Under the pieces are notes generated by a model. That model did no database searches, was not told where the DNA came from, and saw only the letters and a list, made by a program, of their open reading frames with translations. A stretch of 64,000 nt of DNA from Streptococcus suis (GTDB taxonomy: Bacteria; Bacillota; Bacilli; Lactobacillales; Streptococcaceae), in NCBI RefSeq assembly GCF_017601095.1, contig NZ_JAGFUX010000001.1, positions 1 to 64,000 on the forward strand, in the 5' to 3' direction. The translations under genes and the position numbers were made by a program. This document shows, piece by piece, positions 53,530 to 63,393 of this stretch; position 1 is the first letter of the stretch; each line of letters starts with the position of its first letter.

Positions 53530-53905
53530 TTTTATTGACAAACTAGTCGAAAATAGTCAGTTTGCTTATGTCCCTTATTCGCATTTTCCAGTTAGTGCTC
53601 TACTTGTGACCAAGTCTGGAAAAATCTATACTGGTGTTAATATTGAAAACGCTAGTTTTGGATTGACCAACTGTGCTGAGCGAACAGCCATCTTTAAAGC
53701 CGTTTCAGAAGGTGTTCTCGATTTCTCTGAAATTTTTATTTATGGTGAAACAGAACAGCCAATTTCCCCTTGTGGTGCTTGCCGTCAAGTGATGGCAGAA
53801 TTTTTTAATCCTGATCTCAAAGTGACCTTGGTCGCTAAAGATAAATCGACAGTCGAGATGACAGTCGGGGAATTACTTCCATACTCTTTTACAGATCTTA
53901 ACTAG
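53516..53905 (+). CDS. cdd: Cytidine deaminase
   Basis: 129 residues. Zinc site [19 protein letters not shown] and SPCGACRQV (three Cys ligands, catalytic Glu). It deaminates (deoxy)cytidine to (deoxy)uridine for pdp. GGAGAAAAGG lies upstream inside deoC. Confidence 0.96.
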   Translation: MATTNFIDKLVENSQFAYVPYSHFPVSALLVTKSGKIYTGVNIENASFGLTNCAERTAIFKAVSEGVLDFSEIFIYGETEQPISPCGACRQVMAEFFNPDLKVTLVAKDKSTVEMTVGELLPYSFTDLN

Positions 53906-53988
53906 ATTTGTAAGCAGTCTTATGACTGAGAAACCATTGCATTGCAACTCGTGTTGCGAAAAAGAAATTTTTTTAGGAGGGTTCAGAA

Positions 53989-55050
53989 ATGAACAAGAAA
54001 CTTGTTGGTTTGGGTGTTGTATCACTCGCTGCGCTTACGCTTGCTGCTTGCGGTAGCCGTACTTCTAATAGCTCTTCAAGCGAATCATCTTCAGATTCAG
54101 CAGTAAAAGCTGCTATTGTTACTGACGTTGGTGGTGTTGATGACCGTTCATTTAACCAGTCAGCTTGGGAAGGTTTGACAGCTTGGGGTGAAGAAAATGG
54201 TCTTGCTGAAAATACAGACTACACTTACTTCCAATCTGCTAGCGAATCAGATTACGTAACAAACCTTGATTCAGCAGTTTCAGGTGGTTATAACTTGATC
54301 TTCGGTATCGGTTTTGCCTTGGAAAGTGCGATTGCTGAAGTTGCGCCAAACAACCCAGACACACACTATGTTATCGTTGACTCAGTAGTTCCTGACCAAG
54401 ATAACGTTGTTAGTGTAGGTTTCGCTGACCATGAAGCTTCATACCTTGCAGGTGTGGCAGCAGCTAAATCAACTAAGACTAACCACATTGGTTTCATTGG
54501 TGGTATGGAAGGTGTGATTATCGACCGCTTTGAAGCTGGTTTCGTAGCTGGTGCAAAATCAGTTAACCCAGACATCAAAGTAACTGTTGACTATGCGGGT
54601 TCATTCGCAGACGCAGCGAAAGGTCAAACACTTGCAGCAGCTCAATATGCAGCAGGTGCTGACGTCATCTTCCACGCATCAGGTGGTACTGGTAACGGTG
54701 TATTCGCAGCAGCGAAAGCAGAAAACGAAACTCGTAACGAAGCAGATAAAGTTTGGGTTATCGGTGTAGACCGTGACCAATCTGCAGAAGGTGAATACAC
54801 TTCTAAAGACGGTAAAGCTTCTAACTTCGTATTGGCTTCAACTTTGAAAGAAGTTGGTACATCTGTTAAAGATATCGCAAACAAAGCAATTGCAGGTGAA
54901 TTCCCTGGTGGTGAAGTACTTCAATTCACACTTGCTGACGGTGGTGTAGAATTGGCTGAAACGAACCTTTCAACTGAAGCTTCAGAAGCTGTTGCAGCTG
55001 CTAAAAAAGCAATTTTGGATGGTTCTGTAACTGTTCCAGAAGCCCCATAA
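53989..55050 (+). CDS. Nucleoside-binding lipoprotein (BmpA/PnrA family)
   Basis: 353 residues, lipobox LTLAACG, Ser-rich linker, then BMP-family binding domain: VTDVGGVDDRSFNQSAWEGL, GFIGGMEGVIIDRFEAGF, IFHASGGTGNGVF and VIGVDRDQ. It catches nucleosides outside and delivers them to the downstream ABC importer. A strong TTAGGAGGG ribosome site and favoured codons suggest high expression. Confidence 0.93.
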   Translation: MNKKLVGLGVVSLAALTLAACGSRTSNSSSSESSSDSAVKAAIVTDVGGVDDRSFNQSAWEGLTAWGEENGLAENTDYTYFQSASESDYVTNLDSAVSGGYNLIFGIGFALESAIAEVAPNNPDTHYVIVDSVVPDQDNVVSVGFADHEASYLAGVAAAKSTKTNHIGFIGGMEGVIIDRFEAGFVAGAKSVNPDIKVTVDYAGSFADAAKGQTLAAAQYAAGADVIFHASGGTGNGVFAAAKAENETRNEADKVWVIGVDRDQSAEGEYTSKDGKASNFVLASTLKEVGTSVKDIANKAIAGEFPGGEVLQFTLADGGVELAETNLSTEASEAVAAAKKAILDGSVTVPEAP

Positions 55051-55075
55051 TCTTTTACGAGATGAATTCCGAATC

Positions 55076-55100
55076 GGCGGCCGAACTCGGTCGCCCTTTT
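55076..55100 (+). terminator. Attenuator-like hairpin between the lipoprotein and ATPase genes
   Basis: GGCGGCCG (55076-55083) pairs with CGGTCGCC (55088-55095), one G-T pair, followed by CTTTT. Two more hairpins follow (CTGAGAA/TTCTCAG; CAGTAAA/TTTACTG). Partial termination here would give more binding protein than transporter. Confidence 0.65.
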
Positions 55101-55185
55101 CGGAACTGAGAATTTTTCTCAGTAAAGCTTATCACTCTGTGGTAGGTTTTACTGACAAAAATGATAGTCAGAAAGGAACTAGATT

Positions 55186-56721
55186 ATGACTAAGGATTAT
55201 GTCATTGAAATGCGCAATATCACCAAAATTTTTGGTGAATTTGTAGCAAATGACCACATCAATTTACATGTCAAACGAGGAGAAATCCACGCCCTTCTTG
55301 GTGAAAATGGGGCTGGTAAATCTACTCTTATGAATATGCTAGCAGGTTTATTGGAGCCTACCAGCGGAGAAATTGCAATTAATGGACAAGTGGTATCCAT
55401 CGATTCACCTTCTAAAGCAGCTCATTTAGGGATTGGTATGGTACACCAGCACTTTATGTTGGTGGACGCATTTACGGTTGCAGAAAACATTATTCTTGGT
55501 TCTGAAACAACCAAGGCTGGTGTGATTGATATTAAACAAGCTATTGCTGAAATCAAAGAATTGTCTGAACGTTACGGTTTGGAAGTGGATCCAACGGCAA
55601 AAGTTGCGGATATTTCTGTTGGTGCCCAACAGCGTGTCGAAATCCTCAAAACACTTTACCGTGGCGCAGACCTATTGATTTTCGATGAACCAACTGCGGT
55701 TTTGACTCCTGCGGAAATTACTGAGCTTCTTAAGATCATGAAGAAATTGATTGAAGAAGGCAAATCCATCATCTTGATTACCCACAAATTGGATGAAATT
55801 CGTGCCGTTGCGGATCGTGTAACTGTCATTCGCCGTGGTAAGTCTATCGAAACAGTTGAAGTTGCTGGTGCTACAAACCAGGACTTGGCTGAATGGATGG
55901 TAGGTCGTACCGTTTCCTTTAAAACAGAAAAAGTAGCATCAAATCCAAAAGAAGTGATTCTGGATATTAAAGACTTGGTGGTAAATGAAAACCGTGGAGT
56001 TCCTGCAGTTAAAGGTTTGAATCTTCAAGTGCGAGCAGGCGAAGTTGTCGGTATTGCAGGTATTGATGGTAACGGGCAAAGTGAATTGATCCAAGCTATC
56101 ACAGGTTTACGTAAAGTAAAATCTGGCGAAATTCTCATCAAAGGAGAAAATATCGTCGGAAAAACACCTCGTAAGATCACAGAGATGCAAGTCAGCCATG
56201 TTCCTGAAGACCGCCATCGTGATGGCTTAGTCCTTCAAATGTCAGTTGCAGAGAATATTGCTTTGCAAACCTACTACAAGGAACCGAATTCGAAAAATGG
56301 TATCTTGAACTACGCGGAAATCAATGAAAAAGCCCGTCAGTTGATGGAGGAGTTTGATGTTCGCGGTGCAAGTGAATTGGTTCCTTCTAAAGCTTTGTCT
56401 GGTGGTAACCAGCAGAAAGCCATTATCGCTCGTGAAATCGACCGAAACCCAGATTTGCTCATCGTCAGTCAGCCAACACGTGGTTTGGACGTTGGTGCGA
56501 TTGAATATATCCGTAAGCGCTTGATTGGAGAACGTGATAAAGGAAAGGCTGTCTTGGTTGTCAGCTTTGAATTAGATGAAATTTTAGATGTCTCAGACCG
56601 CATTGCTGTTATTCATGACGGGTCCATTCATGGTATTGTTGATCCTGCAACCACCAACAAGCAAGAGCTTGGTGTCTTAATGGCAGGCGGAAAACTAGAG
56701 AAGGGAGAAAGTCATGCCTAA
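55186..56721 (+). CDS. Nucleoside ABC importer ATPase (two NBDs)
   Basis: 511 residues with two ABC modules. First: Walker A GENGAGKSTLMNML, signature-region VGAQQRVEILK, Walker B LLIFDEPTAVLTP. The second lacks a full P-loop (GIDGNGQSELIQAI) but keeps LSGGNQQKAIIARE, as usual for this sugar/nucleoside class. GAAAGGAAC precedes ATG. It overlaps the first permease gene by 8 bases. Confidence 0.93.
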   Translation: MTKDYVIEMRNITKIFGEFVANDHINLHVKRGEIHALLGENGAGKSTLMNMLAGLLEPTSGEIAINGQVVSIDSPSKAAHLGIGMVHQHFMLVDAFTVAENIILGSETTKAGVIDIKQAIAEIKELSERYGLEVDPTAKVADISVGAQQRVEILKTLYRGADLLIFDEPTAVLTPAEITELLKIMKKLIEEGKSIILITHKLDEIRAVADRVTVIRRGKSIETVEVAGATNQDLAEWMVGRTVSFKTEKVASNPKEVILDIKDLVVNENRGVPAVKGLNLQVRAGEVVGIAGIDGNGQSELIQAITGLRKVKSGEILIKGENIVGKTPRKITEMQVSHVPEDRHRDGLVLQMSVAENIALQTYYKEPNSKNGILNYAEINEKARQLMEEFDVRGASELVPSKALSGGNQQKAIIAREIDRNPDLLIVSQPTRGLDVGAIEYIRKRLIGERDKGKAVLVVSFELDEILDVSDRIAVIHDGSIHGIVDPATTNKQELGVLMAGGKLEKGESHA

Positions 56722-57775
56722 GAAATTTCAAAATGTTGCCCTACCTTTACTAGCCGTTCTTTCAGGACTCTTGCTTGGGGCCATTATCATGCTTGTGTTT
56801 GGTTACGATCCAATTTGGGGTTATGAGGAGTTATTCTATTCTGCATTTGGTTCTGTAAAATCTATCGGTGAAATCTTCCGCGCTATGGCACCACTTGTTT
56901 TCACAGCCCTTGGTTTCGCAGTCGCTAGCCGAGCTGGTTTCTTCAACGTTGGTCTTTCTGGTCAAGCTCTTGTTGGCTGGGTATTCGCTGGATGGTTTGC
57001 TCTAGAAAATCCTGATATGTCACGTCCAGTTTTGATTCTTGCAACAGTTGTCATCTCAATGGTTGCAGGAGGTATTGCTGGAGCAATTCCAGGCATTCTT
57101 CGTGCTTACCTCGGGACTAGTGAAGTCATCGTAACTATCATGTTGAACTATATTCTTTTGTATTCATGTAACTATTTGATTCGTGATGTTTTTGCAGAAA
57201 ATTTAATGAAAAATACTGACTCTACTGTCAACGTTTCAGCTAACGCTTCTTATCAAACAGAGTGGTTGCGTGCTTTAACAGAAAACTCTCGGATGAACCT
57301 AGGTATTTTCTTTGCTATTATTGCAGTTCTTGTGATTTGGTTCTTGTTAACCAAAACAACACTTGGTTTTGAAATTCGTTCGGTTGGTTTGAACCCAACG
57401 GCTTCGGATTATGCTGGTATGTCAGCAAAACGTACAATCATCCTATCAATGATTATCTCAGGTGCTCTTGCTGGTTTAGGAGGAGCAGTTCAAGGTTTGG
57501 GAACCTTCCAAAATGTCTATATTCAAGGTGGAAGTTTGGATATTGGTTTTGATGGTATGGCAGTTGCTTTGCTAGCTTCTAACTCTCCTCTTGGTATCCC
57601 ATTTGCAGCCTTCCTATTTGGTGTCCTTTCAATCGGTGCTCCTGGTATGGTTCGTGCACAAATTCCTTCAGAGTTGATCAACGTTGTGACAGCTTCCATC
57701 ATTTTCTTCATTGGTGTCAAATTCATTTTCGAACAATTATTGAAACCAAGAAACAAAGCGAAAGGAGCGAAATAA
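56714..57775 (+). CDS. Nucleoside ABC importer permease 1
   Basis: 353 residues, eight to ten membrane helices, family block FNVGLSGQALVGWV and coupling-loop-like RSVGLNPTASDYAGM. BPD_transp_2-type permease of the guanosine/nucleoside importer. Confidence 0.93.
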   Translation: MPKKFQNVALPLLAVLSGLLLGAIIMLVFGYDPIWGYEELFYSAFGSVKSIGEIFRAMAPLVFTALGFAVASRAGFFNVGLSGQALVGWVFAGWFALENPDMSRPVLILATVVISMVAGGIAGAIPGILRAYLGTSEVIVTIMLNYILLYSCNYLIRDVFAENLMKNTDSTVNVSANASYQTEWLRALTENSRMNLGIFFAIIAVLVIWFLLTKTTLGFEIRSVGLNPTASDYAGMSAKRTIILSMIISGALAGLGGAVQGLGTFQNVYIQGGSLDIGFDGMAVALLASNSPLGIPFAAFLFGVLSIGAPGMVRAQIPSELINVVTASIIFFIGVKFIFEQLLKPRNKAKGAK

Positions 57776-57776
57776 G

Positions 57777-58730
57777 ATGAATACAACTATACTTGCTTTA
57801 CTCGTTTCGCAAATGCTCATTTATTCCGCACCATTGATTTTCACAAGTTTGGGTGGTGTCTTCTCTGAAAGAGCCGGTATTGTTAACGTCGGTCTGGAAG
57901 GCATTATGGTTATTGGTGCCTTTGCAGGGGTTGTTTTCAACATCGAGTTTGCAGAAGTTTTTGGCAAATCCACTCCACTTTTGGCTATTTTGGTCGGTGG
58001 ACTTGCTGGCTTGCTGTTTTCAATCATTCATGCTACAGCAACTATTTATTTCCGGGCAGACCACGTTGTTTCTGGTACGGTATTAAACCTTTTAGCGCCA
58101 GCTTTAGGGGTTTTCCTTGTCAAAGTCATTTATAACAAGGGTCAAACTGATAGCATTCGCGAGTCATTTGGTAAATTCTCTTTCCCAGTCTTGGCAGATA
58201 TCCCTCTGATTGGAGATATTTTCTTCAAGAATACGAGTTTGATGGGGTATGTGGCTATTGCAACAGCTTTCCTTGCTTGGTTTATCTTGTATAAGACAAA
58301 ATTTGGCTTGCGTTTGCGTTCGGTTGGTGAGCACCCACAAGCAGCTGATACTCTTGGTATCAATGTTTACCTCATGCGTTTCTCTGGTGTTATTATTGCC
58401 GGATTCTTAGGTGGAGTAGGTGGTGCTGTTAGTGCACAATCTGTAAACATCAACTTCTCAGCAACAACAATCGTTGGTTCAGGTTTCATTGCGCTGGCAG
58501 CGGTAATCTTTGGTAAATGGAACCCAATCGGTGCCATGTTGGCCAGCCTTTTCTTCGGTTTGTCACAAAGTTTGGCCGTTATTGGAAGCCAGTTACCAGG
58601 TTTGAAGGATATTCCAACTGTTTATCTTCAAATCGCACCATATCTCATTACAGTAGTTGCTCTCTCAGCTTTCTTTGGAAAAGCAGTAGCACCTAAAGCC
58701 GACGGCGTCAACTATATCAAATCGAAGTAA
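57777..58730 (+). CDS. Nucleoside ABC importer permease 2
   Basis: 317 residues, about eight membrane helices, family blocks ERAGIVNVGLEGIMVIGAF and RSVGEHPQAADTLGINV. Forms the channel with permease 1. It starts 1 bp after that gene and ends the nucleoside operon at a perfect terminator. Confidence 0.93.
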   Translation: MNTTILALLVSQMLIYSAPLIFTSLGGVFSERAGIVNVGLEGIMVIGAFAGVVFNIEFAEVFGKSTPLLAILVGGLAGLLFSIIHATATIYFRADHVVSGTVLNLLAPALGVFLVKVIYNKGQTDSIRESFGKFSFPVLADIPLIGDIFFKNTSLMGYVAIATAFLAWFILYKTKFGLRLRSVGEHPQAADTLGINVYLMRFSGVIIAGFLGGVGGAVSAQSVNINFSATTIVGSGFIALAAVIFGKWNPIGAMLASLFFGLSQSLAVIGSQLPGLKDIPTVYLQIAPYLITVVALSAFFGKAVAPKADGVNYIKSK

Positions 58731-58731
58731 T

Positions 58732-58754
58732 AAAAAGGTCCAGTGGACCTTTTT
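58732..58754 (+). terminator. Terminator of the nucleoside operon
   Basis: GGTCC (58737-58741), AGT, GGACC (58745-58749) flanked by A5 and T5, a perfect stem. It is also the first hairpin of the repeat array that follows. Confidence 0.9.
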
Positions 58755-59060
58755 ATCATGAGCTTGGAAATATGAAAGCGAATTTACAACTTCAAAGGGT
58801 TGTTTTTTCACGAGCATGAAAATACGAACGCGAATTAAGGTCTGGTGGATTGAAACAGTTCAGTGAACTGTTTCAACCCGAGCCTAGAAATGAAAAAGCG
58901 AGGTAGAGCCTGGGGATAGGCTCTTTCAACCCGAGCCTAGAAATGAAAAAGCGAGGTAGAGCCTAGGGATAGGCTCTTTCAGCCCGAGCCTAGTAATGAA
59001 AAAGCGAGGTAGAGCCTAGGAATAGGCGCTTTCAGCCTGAGCCAAGAAATGAGATGGTGA
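58755..59060 (+). repeat. Tandem array of hairpin units
   Basis: Three 53-bp units (58877-58929, 58930-58982, 58983-59035) plus a truncated fourth (59036-59060). Each begins CCCGAGCCTAGAAATGAAAA and ends in a hairpin, AGAGCCT-GGGGAT-AGGCTCTTT, with point changes among copies. Before them lie diverged relatives: a 10-bp-stem hairpin (GAAACAGTTC-AGT-GAACTGTTTC, ~58853-58875) and two more hairpin-plus-spacer units back to the operon terminator. The shared spacer pattern is GAGC-TAGAAAT-GAAA-GCGA. There is no coding frame. Confidence 0.8.
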
Positions 59061-59209
59061 GAAAGGAAAGAAGCTTAATAATAGAAAAGTGATATTTACC
59101 AAACCTTGAATGCGGAGGTACTTTCTGTCTATCGAACGATCCCTTTCTTAATTCTTTCACTTTCTTTATGCTATACTAAATTTATACATTTTCAAACGGA
59201 GGATACAAA
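59061..59209 (+). promoter_or_regulatory. Promoter region of the RibD-like reductase gene
   Basis: Non-repetitive gap with TATACT near 59173 as -10 and CGGAGG near 59197 as ribosome site for ATG 59210. No gene seen. Confidence 0.5.
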
Positions 59210-59740
59210 ATGCGACGCTTAGTCTTGAATATTGCCATGAGTTTGGACGGTTTTATCGCTCGTACAGACGGTACTTATGATTGGATAGAGGGGCATGGAA
59301 CAGCTCAATATGACACTGCCCTTCAATTCGATAATCCTGAATTTTTCAGCGGTTGCCATACGGTCATTATGGGACGAAAATCACTGGAAGACTGCCCTCT
59401 GGAGATGATTGAAGGATATCAGGATAAAGAGTTTATCATTGCCAGCCGTGCTGAACAGAATGATTATGAAAATGTTCGATTTGTGCAGGACATTGTTGAA
59501 GAAATTGAGCGATTGCGAACTGAAGAAGGTGGTGATATTTGGCTTTTTGGTGGAGCAGGGCTGGTGCAGACTTGTTTGGAAGCCAAATTAATTGATCATT
59601 TTATCATCGGCATTATTCCGACAATCCTGGGAGAAGGGATTTCCCTTTTTGACAAACTGCCAGAGGAGCAGAAGCTGACCTTGGTGGAGTCAACGGTTAC
59701 AGACGGGATTGCCATGTTGCGTTATGACGTGCGAGCATAG
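59210..59740 (+). CDS. Dihydrofolate reductase-like RibD C-terminal family protein
   Basis: 176 residues. Family blocks: NIAMSLDGFIARTDGTYDWI, VIMGRKSLED, DIWLFGGAGLVQTCL and IPTILGEGISLFD. NADPH-dependent reductase fold (DHFR/RibD-C); substrate unknown, and true DHFR activity is not implied. Single gene ending in a bidirectional terminator. Confidence 0.88.
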   Translation: MRRLVLNIAMSLDGFIARTDGTYDWIEGHGTAQYDTALQFDNPEFFSGCHTVIMGRKSLEDCPLEMIEGYQDKEFIIASRAEQNDYENVRFVQDIVEEIERLRTEEGGDIWLFGGAGLVQTCLEAKLIDHFIIGIIPTILGEGISLFDKLPEEQKLTLVESTVTDGIAMLRYDVRA

Positions 59741-59742
59741 AA

Positions 59743-59770
59743 AAAAGGTGGACCAATGGTTCACCTTTTC
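59743..59770. terminator. Bidirectional terminator between the reductase gene and ldh
   Basis: AAAAGGTG-GACC-AAT-GGTT-CACCTTTT, a near-perfect stem flanked by A- and T-runs, serving the convergent genes. Confidence 0.88.
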
Positions 59771-59773
59771 ATA

Positions 59774-60760
<987 letters not shown>

Positions 60761-60809
60761 CTAAACATCTCCTTAGTTTTATTGTGGGAATAATTCCCTA
60801 ACAGATAAC

Positions 60810-60867
60810 ATTCTAGCACTTTTTGTGCCTTTTGTCACTTGTTAATCGGTCTTTGAAAATGTTTACA
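60810..60867 (-). promoter_or_regulatory. ldh promoter with upstream cre-like site
   Basis: On the minus strand: -35 GTGACA (60833-60838), 17 bp, extended -10 TGCTAGAAT (-10 at 60810-60815). TGAAAATGTTTACA (60854-60867) matches the CcpA cre consensus except one base and lies upstream of the -35, the position expected for CcpA activation of ldh. Confidence 0.65.
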
Positions 60868-60902
60868 TTGTCCACCATTATCAAGAAATTTAAGCCTATT
60901 TG

Positions 60903-60947
60903 TGATATAATAGACTAGATAAATACTGTGGAAAAGAGACTGATTGA
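60903..60947 (+). promoter_or_regulatory. gyrA promoter
   Basis: Extended -10 TGATATAAT (TATAAT 60906-60911). AAAAGAGA precedes ATG 60948. The ldh cre-like site lies 36 bp upstream of this -10 and could touch both promoters. Confidence 0.6.
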
Positions 60948-63392
60948 ATGCAGGATAAAAACCTAGTAAATGTAAATTTAACCAGTGAAATGAAGACGTC
61001 TTTCATTGACTATGCGATGAGTGTCATTGTTTCACGTGCCCTGCCAGATGTGCGTGATGGTCTCAAGCCTGTTCATCGCCGTATTTTGTACGGAATGAAT
61101 GAGTTAGGGATTACACCAGATAAACCCCATAAGAAATCTGCCCGTATCACAGGGGATGTTATGGGTAAATACCATCCGCACGGGGATAAGGCCATTTATG
61201 ACGCCATGGTTCGTATGGCGCAGTGGTGGAGCTATCGCCATATGCTAGTTGATGGCCACGGAAACTTCGGTTCTATGGATGGTGATGGAGCTGCTGCCCA
61301 GCGTTATACAGAGGCTCGTATGAGCAAGATTGCTTTGGAAATGCTCCGTGATATTAACAAGAATACGGTAAACTATGCGGACAACTATGATGCTAGTGAG
61401 CGTGAGCCAGAAGTTCTACCGGCTCGCTTCCCTAATCTTTTGGTTAATGGTACGACTGGTATTGCCGTTGGTATGGCGACCAACATTCCGCCACATAACT
61501 TGGGCGAAACCATCGAAGCTGTGAAGCTGGTGATGGACAATCCAGAGGTAACAACTCGGGAAATCATGGAAGTCCTTCCTGGGCCAGACTTTCCAACTGG
61601 TGCCTTGGTCATGGGGAAATCAGGTATCCACCGTGCCTATGAGACAGGTAATGGCTCTATTACCCTTCGTTCACGTACAGAAATCGAAGAGTATGGAAAC
61701 GGCCGTGAGCGTATTGTCGTTACTGAGTTTCCATACATGGTTAACAAGTCCAAGGTTCAAGAACATATTGTCAAATTGGTGCAAGAGAAGCGCATAGATG
61801 GAATTACGGCTGTTCGGGACGAATCCAACCGCGAGGGTGTGCGTTTTGTCATCGAAGTTCGTCGCGATGCTTCAGCCAATGTCATTTTGAATAATCTCTT
61901 CAAGCAAACCCAGTTGCAGACTAATTTCAGTTTCAATATGTTGGCCATCCAAAACGGGGTGCCGAAAATTCTTTCTGTCCGTCAGATTTTAGAATCCTAT
62001 ATTGAACACCAGAAGGAAGTAGTCACTCGTCGTACGCAATTCGATAAAGAAAAAGCAGAAGCGCGTGCTCATATCTTGGAAGGCTTGCTGATTGCCCTTG
62101 ACCATATCGACGAAGTGATTCGTATTATCCGCAATTCAGAAACGGACGCTATTGCCCAGGCTGAGTTGATGGAGAAATTCAACCTATCTGAGCGTCAAAG
62201 TCAAGCTATTCTGGACATGCGTCTACGTCGTTTGACAGGATTGGAACGTGATAAGATTCAGTCAGAGTACGATGATTTGGTTGCATTGATTGCAGATTTG
62301 GCGGATATTCTTGCCAAACCAGGACGTGTCGTTTTGATTATCAAGGAAGAATTGGAAGAAGTCAAACGTAAGTATGCAGATCCACGCCGTACAGAATTGA
62401 TGGTTGGCGAAGTTCTCTCGCTTGAAGATGAAGATTTAATCGAAGAAGCGGACGTATTGATTACCTTGTCAAATCAAGGCTATATTAAACGTTTATCGCA
62501 AGATGAATTTCAAGCACAAAAACGTGGAGGTCGTGGCGTACAGGGGACAGGTGTCAAAGATGATGATTTTGTCCGTGAATTAGTATCGACCAGCACCCAT
62601 GACCGTCTCTTGTTCTTCACCAATAAAGGTCGTGTTTACCGACTCAAGGGTTATGAAATTCCAGAATACGGTCGAACAGCGAAAGGTTTGCCAATTGTCA
62701 ACCTCTTAAAACTAGAAGAAAACGAGTCTATTCAGACCATCATTAACGTTACTAAGTATCAAGAAGCAGACCACTATCTCTTCTTTGCAACGCGTCAAGG
62801 TTTGGTTAAGCGAACTAGTGTGTCAGAATTTGGCAATATCCGTCAAAATGGTCTCAAGGCTTTGAACTTGAAAGATGATGATGAGCTGATCAATGTTTTC
62901 CTAACAGATGGTCAAGCAGACATCATCATGGGAACCAAGTTTGGCTATTCGGTACGTTTTACGGAAACTGCCGTTCGAAATATGGGACGCACAGCAACGG
63001 GTGTTCGAGGTATTACCTTACGTGACCAAGACCATGTTGTTAATGCAACAGTCGTTTCAGAAGACCAAGAAGTTCTGGTCTTGACAGAAAATGGTTACGG
63101 GAAACGAACTCCAGCCAGCGAATACCCAACAAAAGGCCGTGGCGGTAAAGGGATGAAGACTCTAAAAGTTGCAGAGAAAAACGGCTACCTTGCTGGTCTG
63201 ACCACAGTTAATGGAGATGAAGATATCATGGTCATTACAGACACAGGTGTCATTATCCGAACCAGTGTAGCCAATATCTCGCAAACTGGCCGTTCGACCA
63301 TGGGTGTTAAAGTCATGCGATTGGACCAAGATGCACACATTATGACTTTTGCCTTGGTAGACGCAGCTGATGAAAAGGAAACTGAGGAATAA
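60948..63392 (+). CDS. gyrA: DNA gyrase subunit A
   Basis: 814 residues, complete. Breakage-reunion domain with active Tyr120 ([13 protein letters not shown]) and a C-terminal beta-pinwheel with GyrA box QKRGGRG. It introduces negative supercoils with GyrB. The quinolone-resistance region reads [12 protein letters not shown]: residue 81 is Lys where streptococci normally have Ser, and 85 is Asp where Glu is usual. Lys81 predicts reduced fluoroquinolone susceptibility. It is followed 1 bp later by srtA. Confidence 0.97.
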   Translation: MQDKNLVNVNLTSEMKTSFIDYAMSVIVSRALPDVRDGLKPVHRRILYGMNELGITPDKPHKKSARITGDVMGKYHPHGDKAIYDAMVRMAQWWSYRHMLVDGHGNFGSMDGDGAAAQRYTEARMSKIALEMLRDINKNTVNYADNYDASEREPEVLPARFPNLLVNGTTGIAVGMATNIPPHNLGETIEAVKLVMDNPEVTTREIMEVLPGPDFPTGALVMGKSGIHRAYETGNGSITLRSRTEIEEYGNGRERIVVTEFPYMVNKSKVQEHIVKLVQEKRIDGITAVRDESNREGVRFVIEVRRDASANVILNNLFKQTQLQTNFSFNMLAIQNGVPKILSVRQILESYIEHQKEVVTRRTQFDKEKAEARAHILEGLLIALDHIDEVIRIIRNSETDAIAQAELMEKFNLSERQSQAILDMRLRRLTGLERDKIQSEYDDLVALIADLADILAKPGRVVLIIKEELEEVKRKYADPRRTELMVGEVLSLEDEDLIEEADVLITLSNQGYIKRLSQDEFQAQKRGGRGVQGTGVKDDDFVRELVSTSTHDRLLFFTNKGRVYRLKGYEIPEYGRTAKGLPIVNLLKLEENESIQTIINVTKYQEADHYLFFATRQGLVKRTSVSEFGNIRQNGLKALNLKDDDELINVFLTDGQADIIMGTKFGYSVRFTETAVRNMGRTATGVRGITLRDQDHVVNATVVSEDQEVLVLTENGYGKRTPASEYPTKGRGGKGMKTLKVAEKNGYLAGLTTVNGDEDIMVITDTGVIIRTSVANISQTGRSTMGVKVMRLDQDAHIMTFALVDAADEKETEE

Positions 63393-63393
63393 G

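Noticed and set aside
58877-59060. Possible CRISPR array
   Set aside because: The 53-bp units are contiguous with no unique spacers, and each contains its own hairpin. No cas genes are in the window.
60888-60911. CiaR box near the gyrA promoter
   Set aside because: Only one TTTAAG half-site is present; the position 11 bp upstream does not match.
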